DNA from: a bacterium HR26
GTDB lineage: Bacteria; Chloroflexota; Chloroflexia; Thermomicrobiales; Thermomicrobiaceae
Direction of reading: 5' to 3'
Assembly (NCBI GenBank): GCA_002898875.1
Contig: BEIC01000002.1
Span: forward strand, 1 to 42,090
Length of the DNA: 42,090 bases
The notes under the pieces were generated by a model. The model saw only the letters and a list, made by a program, of their open reading frames with translations, did not search any database and was not told the origin of the DNA. Made by a program: the position numbers and the translations under genes. Position 1 is the first letter of the stretch. Each line of letters starts with the position of its first letter. Below, one piece after another: positions 32,612 through 39,149 of the stretch.

Positions 32612-34183
32612 TCAACTCGGATGCACAGGCATCTCCACAACCATCCCTCCCTCGCGCAGCAGTGCAAGCAGGGCCGCGATGTCGTCGGCGACGACGTGGT
32701 CGTCCCGCTCGCGGAAGGGCACGCGCTGGCGGATTCGGTCGTAGAGCGCTCGCAGCGGGCTGCCGGGGGGCGGCACGCGCCCAGCGAGGTCGCAGGCCTG
32801 CACGGCGCAGAGTGCTTCAACGGCGACGATGGTCTCGACGTTGCCCACGACCTGGCGGAAGGTGCGCGCCGCCGTCGCCCCCATGCTGTTGTAGTCCTCC
32901 ACGTTCGCCGAGGTCGGGATCGAATCCACGCTGCTCGGGTGAGCCAGTACTCGGTTCTCGGCCACCAGCGACGCTGCTAGGTAATGCGCGATCATCGCCC
33001 CGCTATTGAGGCCCGGCTCGGCGACCAGGAAGGGCGGCAGCCCGTAGTCTTCTCCGTCGACGAGCAGCGCAACCCGCCGCTCGATCATGGCCCCGAGCGA
33101 GGCGATCGCGATCTTCGCTGCGTCGCAGCCGAGCGCCAGTGGGTGACCGTGAAAGTTGCCGCCGGAGATGACTTCGGCCTCTTCATTCCCGTTCTCGACG
33201 AAGATCAGGGGGTTATCGGTCGCGGCATTCAGCTCGATCTCAAGCGTGGCCCGTAGCGGTTTCAGCACGTCAGCGACAGCACCGTAGACCTGTGGGATGC
33301 AGCGGATCGAGTAGGGATCCTGCACTCGCCCGCCCGTGCGTTCCGGCTCCGGCACCGGGTCGAGGAGCGCGCGGATGCGCGCGGCCACGGCTCGTTGCCC
33401 AGGATGCGGGCGAACCTGGTGTAGCCGCGGGTCAAAGGGCGAGCGCCGAGCACCGAGGGCGCAGGCGGACAGGGCTGCCACGCCGAGCGCTGACTCGAGC
33501 AGACACTCGGCATCGAGCAGCGCCAGCGTCGCCAGCGCCGCCATGATCTGCGTGCCATTGATGAGCGCAACCGCTTCCTTCGGCTCCAGCTCGAGTGGCG
33601 GAATCCCTCGCACCTCCAGGGCCTCGCCCGCAGGGACGATCGTCCCGTCCAGCTCAACCTGTCCCAGGCCGACCAGCGGCAGAGCCAAATGAGCCAGCGG
33701 CGCGAGGTCACCGCTGGCGCCGAGCGAACCCTGGCTAGGGACAACTGGATGGATGCGGGCGTTCAGCAGCGCCAGGAGCGTCTCGATCACGACCGGGCGG
33801 ACGCCGGAGTGGCCGGTGGCCAAGGCGTTGGCGCGGAGTAACAGCGCCGCGCGGACGACCTCCGTCGGCAGCGGCTCGCCGGCGCCGGCGGCGTGGCTGC
33901 GCAGCACGTTGAGCTGGAGGACACGCGTCTGCTCCGGCGGGATCAGCCGGTCAGAGAGCGAGCCCACGCCCGTCGTCACGCCGTACTCCGGCCGGCCCGA
34001 CTGGGCGATGCGCGCGATCGCCGCTCGTGCAGACTCGATCCGCTGGCGAGCGGCTTCGGCCAGGCGCGCTGTGGCGCCTCGCCGTGCCACCTTTTCGACA
34101 TCTTCGAGGCGAAGTGTTGCTCCATCAACAATGACGACTCCTGAAGCGTCGGGCGCGCTGTAACCCCTTGATTTCACAGGCAT
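32612..34183 (-). CDS. hutH: histidine ammonia-lyase
   Basis: Deaminates histidine to urocanate using the autocatalytic MIO group formed by Ala156-Ser157-Gly158 in SLGASGDLAPLAHLAL. The catalytic tyrosine loop is YGVTTGVGSLSDR (Tyr68), and RSHAAGAGEPL carries the His typical of histidine-specific lyases. Length about 523 aa. ATG 34183 is used because GAGCGAGGG precedes it. The longer track start, ATG 34255, adds 24 polar residues but sits 7 bases after a TATAGT on the same strand, so a leaderless longer form is conceivable. It heads the hutHU operon; hutI and later genes are not in the window. Confidence 0.94.
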   Translation of the reverse strand: MPVKSRGYSAPDASGVVIVDGATLRLEDVEKVARRGATARLAEAARQRIESARAAIARIAQSGRPEYGVTTGVGSLSDRLIPPEQTRVLQLNVLRSHAAGAGEPLPTEVVRAALLLRANALATGHSGVRPVVIETLLALLNARIHPVVPSQGSLGASGDLAPLAHLALPLVGLGQVELDGTIVPAGEALEVRGIPPLELEPKEAVALINGTQIMAALATLALLDAECLLESALGVAALSACALGARRSPFDPRLHQVRPHPGQRAVAARIRALLDPVPEPERTGGRVQDPYSIRCIPQVYGAVADVLKPLRATLEIELNAATDNPLIFVENGNEEAEVISGGNFHGHPLALGCDAAKIAIASLGAMIERRVALLVDGEDYGLPPFLVAEPGLNSGAMIAHYLAASLVAENRVLAHPSSVDSIPTSANVEDYNSMGATAARTFRQVVGNVETIVAVEALCAVQACDLAGRVPPPGSPLRALYDRIRQRVPFRERDDHVVADDIAALLALLREGGMVVEMPVHPS

Positions 34184-34254
34184 GCTACCCTCGCTCCGTC
34201 TCCGCCGCTCACGCGGCCCCGGTGTCGATAGATCGCGCCGGGATGATTCGCTCA

Positions 34255-34284
34255 TTTCTGGTACTATACCGTGGTATACAGAAA
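34255..34284. promoter_or_regulatory. palindromic operator-like site in the hutH/YtxH divergent region
   Basis: TTTCTG-gtac-TATACC-gt-GGTATA-CAGAAA: the 12-base outer and inner arms match perfectly apart from a four-base bulge. On the minus strand it includes TATAGT (34268-34263), a good -10 for hutH. A repressor bound here would cover that promoter, as expected for an inducible hut operon; GntR/HutC-type operators elsewhere are likewise GTAT/ATAC-rich palindromes, but no regulator gene is in the window. A second small hairpin (AGTGACC...GGTCGCT) follows toward the YtxH gene. Confidence 0.5.
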
Positions 34285-34359
34285 CGCAGTGACCTTCTCG
34301 GGTCGCTAGGCGACTTAGGCGATCGCAAGCGCAGGGAGGTGTAAGAAAGGAGCCTCATC

Positions 34360-34719
34360 ATGGGCCGACAAGTCCAGAGCTTCGTCGCTGGGTTCGTCGG
34401 AGGCGCGCTGGTCGGAGCGGCGAGTGCCCTGCTCCTCGCTCCGCGGTCGGGCCAGGAGGTCCGCCAGCAACTGCGCGAGCGGAGCAAGGCGTTGCAAGAG
34501 CAGGCCCAGACCGTAGCCGGGGAAGTCCGCATACGCTCCCAGGACGTCTTGACCCGGGGCAAGGTGCTGATCGAGAGCGCCGCTGAGGTGGCCAGCCAAC
34601 GAGTGCAGGAATTGGGGCATCGCGTGCGGCCAGAGCAGCCACCGGCCGCTGGCGAGCCGCAGCCGGCGATGACGTTCCCACCAACAGAGCAGCCTTCGGC
34701 GAGTGCGCCGGGTAACTAA
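34360..34719 (+). CDS. YtxH-like small membrane-associated protein
   Basis: A 119-aa protein. The N-terminal 35 residues form one membrane helix with the YtxH pattern GFVGGALVGAASALLLAPRSG, followed by a long amphipathic coiled region (EVRQQLRERSKALQEQAQTVAGEV...) and a Pro-rich tail. Relatives in Bacillus are general-stress proteins; the molecular role is not known. ATG 34360 follows AAAGGAGCCTC. A second, shorter protein with the same APRSG motif is encoded 157 bases downstream. Confidence 0.85.
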   Translation: MGRQVQSFVAGFVGGALVGAASALLLAPRSGQEVRQQLRERSKALQEQAQTVAGEVRIRSQDVLTRGKVLIESAAEVASQRVQELGHRVRPEQPPAAGEPQPAMTFPPTEQPSASAPGN

Positions 34720-34876
34720 GCCCGTAACTGTCCGAGCCTTGTGCTGCCTGTGACGCCAGTGAGGGCGCTGGGGCAGTTGTCTGTATCGCATCGCCGCCGG
34801 AGCCAGTGCCCTGCCTGGATCGAAACACCGTCCGCCGAGGTAGGCTCGCTGTCGAGAGACGGGAGAGCAGGAAGCC

Positions 34877-35062
34877 ATGCTCAGCCGTATCCGCACTGCG
34901 TTCAAGTTCCTCGCCTGGGGATTGCTTCTCGGCCTGCTCTTCGCGCCGAGAAGCGGCGCCGAGACCAGGCGGCGGGTCGTGCAGTGGGTGACACGCCGGC
35001 TGGAGACCGCGTTCGGCCGCGTCCTCCGCGTCACCGAGAGCGGGAGACCGACCCAGCGATAG
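34877..35062 (+). CDS. mini YtxH-like protein (61 aa)
   Basis: A 61-aa protein with a single membrane helix ending in LLLGLLFAPRSGAETRRRVVQW, i.e. the hydrophobic stretch plus LFAPRSG core of YtxH proteins, then a basic amphipathic helix. It is about half the length of the upstream YtxH-like protein and lacks the long coiled region. ATG 34877 is preceded by GAGCAGGAAGCC. The pair probably arose by duplication and truncation (inference). Function unknown. Confidence 0.75.
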   Translation: MLSRIRTAFKFLAWGLLLGLLFAPRSGAETRRRVVQWVTRRLETAFGRVLRVTESGRPTQR

Positions 35063-35092
35063 GCGTCACCGATTGGTCCCGCCGCCTTCCTC

Positions 35093-35135
35093 CCGCCGGT
35101 AGCTATCGAACCATAACCACCTCAGCTACCGGCGG
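35093..35135 (+). terminator. 12-bp perfect stem-loop before the rhomboid gene
   Basis: CCGCCGGTAGCT (35093-35104) and AGCTACCGGCGG (35124-35135) are perfect inverted repeats with a 19-base loop. It starts 31 bases after the mini-YtxH stop codon. No T-run follows, so a weak or factor-assisted terminator is the best reading. The ATCTATAACG just after it contains TATAAC, a possible -10 for the rhomboid gene at 35202. Confidence 0.45.
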
Positions 35136-35201
35136 ATCTATAACGTGCAGGAGTAGCTGGTCAGAGCCGGTTAGACCGGTGAGCGATGAGAGGCAGGGGG
35201 A

Positions 35202-35957
35202 ATGATTCCCATCGGTGACGACAACAGCGGTCGCCAGTCGTTCCCGTTCGTCAACATCGCGCTGATCCTTACCAATATTGCTGTCTTCGTCTATCAGCTC
35301 TCGCTGCTCGCGACCTCACCGCAGGCGCTCGAGCGCTTCGTCGCAGCTTACGGCGCTATCCCGGCCGAGCTGACGACTGGGATCGACCTGCCACCGCGGA
35401 TCGGCATGCCGGTCTACCTGACGATCTTCACCTCGATGTTCCTGCACGGCGGCTTCCTGCACATCGCCGGCAACATGTGGTACCTGTGGATCTTCGGCGA
35501 CAACGTCGAGGATACGATGGGTCATCTCCGGTACCTGATCTTCTACCTCCTGGGAGGCATCGCCGCCGCCGTAGCCCAGACGCTCACTGCCCCGTCCAGC
35601 GAGGTGCCGATGGTCGGTGCCAGCGGGGCGATCTCGGCGGTGATGGGCGCCTATCTCGTGCTCTTCCCTGGCGGCCAGGTCCGGACGCTCGCCTTCTTTG
35701 GGTGGATCCCGCTGATCTTCTATCTGCCGGCGCTAATCTTGATCGGCCTCTGGTTCGTGCTCCAGTTCTTCGCCGGGATCGCCTCGCTCGGCGTCGAAAC
35801 GGCACCGACCGGTGGGGTCGCCTACTGGGCACACATCGGCGGCTTCATCGCTGGCATGCTGCTGGTCTGGCTCTTCCGCAACCCGGAGCGGGTCGAGCGC
35901 CAGCGGGCTGCACGCCGCGCCCATCGTGCCTTCCAGCGCGTCGCTTCCCGCTGGTGA
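35202..35957 (+). CDS. rhomboid-family intramembrane serine protease
   Basis: A 251-aa polytopic membrane protein. The rhomboid catalytic dyad is visible: Ser141 in GASGAISAVMGAY and His211 in AHIGGFIAGML, with the oxyanion Asn91 in HIAGNMWYLWIFGDNVED. The first helix (FVNIALILTNIAVFVYQL) and the external L1 loop with WIFGDNVED are typical; six membrane helices are expected. It cleaves single-pass membrane substrates, not identifiable here. ATG 35202 has GAGAGGCAGGGGG upstream. It converges with the DNA methyltransferase gene, 36 bases apart. Confidence 0.93.
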   Translation: MIPIGDDNSGRQSFPFVNIALILTNIAVFVYQLSLLATSPQALERFVAAYGAIPAELTTGIDLPPRIGMPVYLTIFTSMFLHGGFLHIAGNMWYLWIFGDNVEDTMGHLRYLIFYLLGGIAAAVAQTLTAPSSEVPMVGASGAISAVMGAYLVLFPGGQVRTLAFFGWIPLIFYLPALILIGLWFVLQFFAGIASLGVETAPTGGVAYWAHIGGFIAGMLLVWLFRNPERVERQRAARRAHRAFQRVASRW

Positions 35958-35993
35958 TCCCAGATGCCAGCGTTCCAGGTGCTGCCCGGCCGC

Positions 35994-36605
35994 TCACCAG
36001 GCGCTGAGCTCGCCGCGCTCCCACGCCAGCAGCCGGGCCTTGAGCGCGATACCGCCGCCGTAGCCGGTGAGGCTGCCGCCCGAGCCGATGACCCGGTGGC
36101 AGGGGATCACCAGCGGCAGCGGGTTCGCGCCGTTGGCGGCAACGACCGCCCGCGCGGCTCCCGGCCGCCCGACGGCCCGGGCCATCTCGGCATACGTCCG
36201 CGTCTCACCGAAGGGGATCGCGGCGACCGCCTGCCAGACTCGCCGCTGGAACGGCGTGCCGATCGGCTCGAGCGCGAGCACGAACTTCCGGCGCTGGCCG
36301 GCGAAGTACTCCTCCAATTGCGCCATCGCCTCGCGGAGCGGGCCAGGGTCGTCAACGAAGGTGACGACGCGCGTACCCGAGCGGGTCAGCCGGCGCCGGA
36401 GACCGTCCTCCGCGTCCTCCCGTGACTCATTCGGCAGCACGATCGCGAGCAGCCCGCGCGGCGCACCATAGAGCCAGAGGGTGCCGATCGGCGTCCCGAG
36501 TGCGCTGCGCGCCACGACGACCTCGCCGCCGCCCTGGCCCGGTCGAGCCGCAAACCTGGCAATGCTCTGTCCCTCGATCGCCGGTGATGACGTGGTGCGT
36601 TCCAC
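35994..36605 (-). CDS. ogt: methylated-DNA--[protein]-cysteine S-methyltransferase
   Basis: Repairs O6-alkylguanine by transferring the alkyl group to its own cysteine, once per molecule. The acceptor is Cys169 in LVIPCHRVIGSGGSLTGYGGG; the DNA-binding helix and arginine finger region TYAEMARAVGRPGAARAVVAAN precedes it, and TPFQRRVWQAVAAIPFGET is standard. The N-terminal ribonuclease-like domain occupies about residues 25-110. At 203 aa it is slightly longer than E. coli Ogt because of about 25 extra N-terminal residues; an internal start is possible. It has no adaptive-response (Ada) domain. Confidence 0.94.
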   Translation of the reverse strand: MERTTSSPAIEGQSIARFAARPGQGGGEVVVARSALGTPIGTLWLYGAPRGLLAIVLPNESREDAEDGLRRRLTRSGTRVVTFVDDPGPLREAMAQLEEYFAGQRRKFVLALEPIGTPFQRRVWQAVAAIPFGETRTYAEMARAVGRPGAARAVVAANGANPLPLVIPCHRVIGSGGSLTGYGGGIALKARLLAWERGELSAW

Positions 36606-36935
36606 CCGGTCACTCTCCCTCGCTCATCCACCACCTCGGCACCGCTCTGAGCGCGAGATCGCTCGAGGGTCGTCGGCAGTGGCCGGGCACCGGTCCACAC
36701 CTATTCTGGCCTAAACAGGTCCACGAGCCCGTTCAACTGTCTTCGACTGCCGCGATCAGCGCTGCGGCGCAAGCCGATTCGCCGCCCGGCACGCCCAGCA
36801 GATAGGCTATGCCAGCGTGGTCGTCATGCCGGCGGTGAATCGTGGCTGGCAGGAGGCCGGCAAGCCCGTCGAGCGCGGGTAGGCGCCTGGCGCTCCGTCT
36901 CCAGAACCCGAGCGAGGGCATGGCCCAGGAGACGC
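36606..36935. other. 330-base gap without a convincing gene
   Basis: Between the ogt start and the end of the YibE/F gene. The only frame of note is a 62-codon minus-strand ORF (36733-36921) whose product, ending GIAYLLGVPGGESACAAALIAAVEDS, resembles no family I know and has an unremarkable ribosome site; it could be a remnant. A promoter for ogt should lie near 36610-36700 but no clear -10/-35 pair is seen. Confidence 0.4.
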
Positions 36936-38108
36936 TCAGTGGTGATGGTGGCTGTGGTGGTCATGCGAGAGGTGCTCCGGGGCCGTGCGGACGGCCAGCC
37001 AGCTCGCGAATCCGGTGGTCAGCGGCACCGCACTGATCAGTCCCAGGCTGCCGACGAGCGTGCGCACGATCTCCTCGGTCACGACTTCACGATTCACAAC
37101 CTGGAGCAGCGGCTGGTCGAGCTGGGTGAAGAGCAGCAGGAGCGGCAGTGCAGCCCCAGCGTAGGCGAGCACGAGGGTGTTGACCGTGGCGGCGATGTGG
37201 TCACGCCCGACCCGCACGCCGCTGGCGAACAGCTCCCAGCCGGTCAGCAGCGGATTGGCCCGCCGCAGCTCGAACACCAGCGAGCTCTGGCTCACGGTGA
37301 TGTCGTCGAGCACGCCCAGCGCGCCGATGATCATCCCGGCCAGCAGCAGCCCCTGGGGGTTGATCGCCTGGCCCCCGACCACAACCTGGAGGAACGCGGC
37401 CTCCTCCGAGGCCAGCCCGGTAAGCGATGCCGCCCGCACGAAGAGCGCCGCCAGTAGCCCGGTCAGGATCAGGCTGACCGAGGTGCCTGCGATTGCCGCC
37501 GCGGTCAGCTTGCCGATCCCGTGCGTCAGCAGCATGGTGAGGGTGAAGATGACGAACGAGGCGACGATTGCTGTCGCCACCGGGTTATCCCCGGCAAGGA
37601 TGCGTGGCACCAGGATCCAGATGAGCACGGCGAAGGTGATCGCCAGGCTGGCGAGCGCGCGCAGTCCCTTCCACCGCCCCAGCAGCAGGATCGCGACCAC
37701 GAAGAGGAACGCCAGTACCAGCAGCGGCGTGCTCCGGTCTCGGTCGATGATGAAGAAGACTTCCTGCCCGTCCGGGCCAACGGTGCGCGAGAGGTAGACC
37801 CGATCGCCCGGCTCGTAGCGCACACCGGCGGTGTTGAGATCGCGCACGCCGACCGAGACCTCGACCTCAGAGCCCGCGCGCTCGCCGCTGGTGACCCGCA
37901 CCAGCAAGCGCTGGAACGGCTGCGTCACCGGCCCGACCGTCGTCATCCCCTCCTCGAGGATGACGACCACCTCACCGGTCTCATAGCTGGCCGTCCCCTG
38001 GGCCGGCTGTTCCCCCTGGGCGAGAGACCGCGGCGCCATGAGCGCCCAGGTTAGGGCCACGAGCGCGATCGTCAGGATCACCTTCCTCATCCCTGCCTCG
38101 CGAACCAC
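36936..38108 (-). CDS. YibE/F family membrane protein with a His-rich tail
   Basis: A 390-aa protein. A signal-like hydrophobic N-terminus is followed by an extracytoplasmic beta-rich domain (about 40-125) and seven to eight membrane helices; GVLDDITVSQSSLVFELRRANP and VGRDHIAATVNTLVLAYAGAALPL are hallmark segments of YibE/F. The function of the family is not established. The C-terminus HLSHDHHSHHHH is an evident metal-binding tail, suggesting a link to zinc, nickel or copper (inference). GTG 38108 with GGAGGGAG upstream is used; ATG 38090 is an alternative. Confidence 0.88.
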   Translation of the reverse strand: MVREAGMRKVILTIALVALTWALMAPRSLAQGEQPAQGTASYETGEVVVILEEGMTTVGPVTQPFQRLLVRVTSGERAGSEVEVSVGVRDLNTAGVRYEPGDRVYLSRTVGPDGQEVFFIIDRDRSTPLLVLAFLFVVAILLLGRWKGLRALASLAITFAVLIWILVPRILAGDNPVATAIVASFVIFTLTMLLTHGIGKLTAAAIAGTSVSLILTGLLAALFVRAASLTGLASEEAAFLQVVVGGQAINPQGLLLAGMIIGALGVLDDITVSQSSLVFELRRANPLLTGWELFASGVRVGRDHIAATVNTLVLAYAGAALPLLLLFTQLDQPLLQVVNREVVTEEIVRTLVGSLGLISAVPLTTGFASWLAVRTAPEHLSHDHHSHHHH

Positions 38109-38243
38109 CGTGCTCCCTCCACGCTGCCCGCCACTTCACGCCGTCTCTCACCATACCAGGACGAGACGTGGCAGCGGGCGCCGTCCGATATGCTAGAGTC
38201 CGAGCGGAGCAGATGCTTCACCGAGGCAACGGGAGGGTGTGCG

Positions 38244-39146
38244 ATGGTTCACGTTCGCTGGCGTTGGCCACCTGCCAGTACCTTCTCGATCGTTGCACGC
38301 GACCCGGTTACCGGCGATCTGGGGGTCACGGTGCAATCGAAGTTTCTGGCGGTCGGCGCGGTCGTACCCTGGGCGCGGGCCGGCGTCGGCGCGGTGGCCA
38401 CCCAGGCGTGGGCCAACGTGACCTACGGCCCACGCGGGCTAGAGCTCTTGGCAGCTGGGTATTCGGCCGACGAGGTGGTGGCCCGGCTCACCGGCGAGGA
38501 CCCCGGGCGAGCCGAGCGACAGGTTGGGATCGTGGACAGCCAGGGGCGGGCAGCAACCTTCACCGGAGAGCGATGCATCCCCTGGGCCGGCGGTGTCGTA
38601 GGCGAAGGGTTCTGCTGCCAGGGCAACATCCTGGTCGGGCCGGAGGTCGTGCAGGCGATGGCCGATGCGTACCGCTCGACGAGCGGCACCTTCGCCCACC
38701 GGCTGATCACCGCGCTGGAAGCCGGCCAGGCCGCCGGCGGCGACTCGCGAGGTCAGCAGTCGGCCGCTATCCTGATCGTGCGGGAAGGTGGCGGCTACGG
38801 CGGCGGCAACGACCGCTACATCGACCTGCGCGTCGACGACCATCCCCAGCCGATCGCCGAACTGCGCCGGCTGGTGCTGCTCCACCGGGTCTACTTCCAG
38901 CTCGACGAGGCCGACCTCGTGCCACTCAACCCACCGCTGCTGCGACACATCGGCGAGCAGCTTCGCCGGCTGGGCTACCTGGCCGAGGCGGAAGCGGACG
39001 CGCAGGCCACGCTGGCGGCCCTGGAGCGATTCGCCAGTGTGGAGAACCTGGAAGCCCGCTTCCGCACCGACGGCCAGGTCGACACCGTTCTGCTCGAGTT
39101 CCTGGAGGCCCGCAGCCAGGGGCGCGCGCCGGATTTGAGCCGTTAG
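38244..39146 (+). CDS. DUF1028 (Ntn-hydrolase-like) protein with C-terminal peptidoglycan-binding-like domain
   Basis: A 300-aa protein. Residues 10-215 match DUF1028: STFSIVARDPVTGDLGVTVQSKFLAVGAVVPWA, then GVGAVATQAWANVTYGPRG, and GGNDRYIDLRVDDH. The family has an Ntn-hydrolase-like fold; its chemistry is not established. The final 80 residues (YFQLDEADLVPLNPPLLRHIGEQLRRLGYL...) are the domain usually fused to DUF1028 and annotated as a putative peptidoglycan-binding type. ATG 38244 follows ACGGGAGGG; the track start at 38190 is 18 codons earlier without support. Its stop is 3 bases from the stop of the convergent FtsX-like gene. Confidence 0.88.
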   Translation: MVHVRWRWPPASTFSIVARDPVTGDLGVTVQSKFLAVGAVVPWARAGVGAVATQAWANVTYGPRGLELLAAGYSADEVVARLTGEDPGRAERQVGIVDSQGRAATFTGERCIPWAGGVVGEGFCCQGNILVGPEVVQAMADAYRSTSGTFAHRLITALEAGQAAGGDSRGQQSAAILIVREGGGYGGGNDRYIDLRVDDHPQPIAELRRLVLLHRVYFQLDEADLVPLNPPLLRHIGEQLRRLGYLAEAEADAQATLAALERFASVENLEARFRTDGQVDTVLLEFLEARSQGRAPDLSR

Positions 39147-39149
39147 CCC

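Noticed and set aside
36733-36921. 62-aa minus-strand ORF between ogt and yibE/F
   Set aside because: No homology recognised and ordinary composition for this GC content; kept only as a possible remnant in the gap description.
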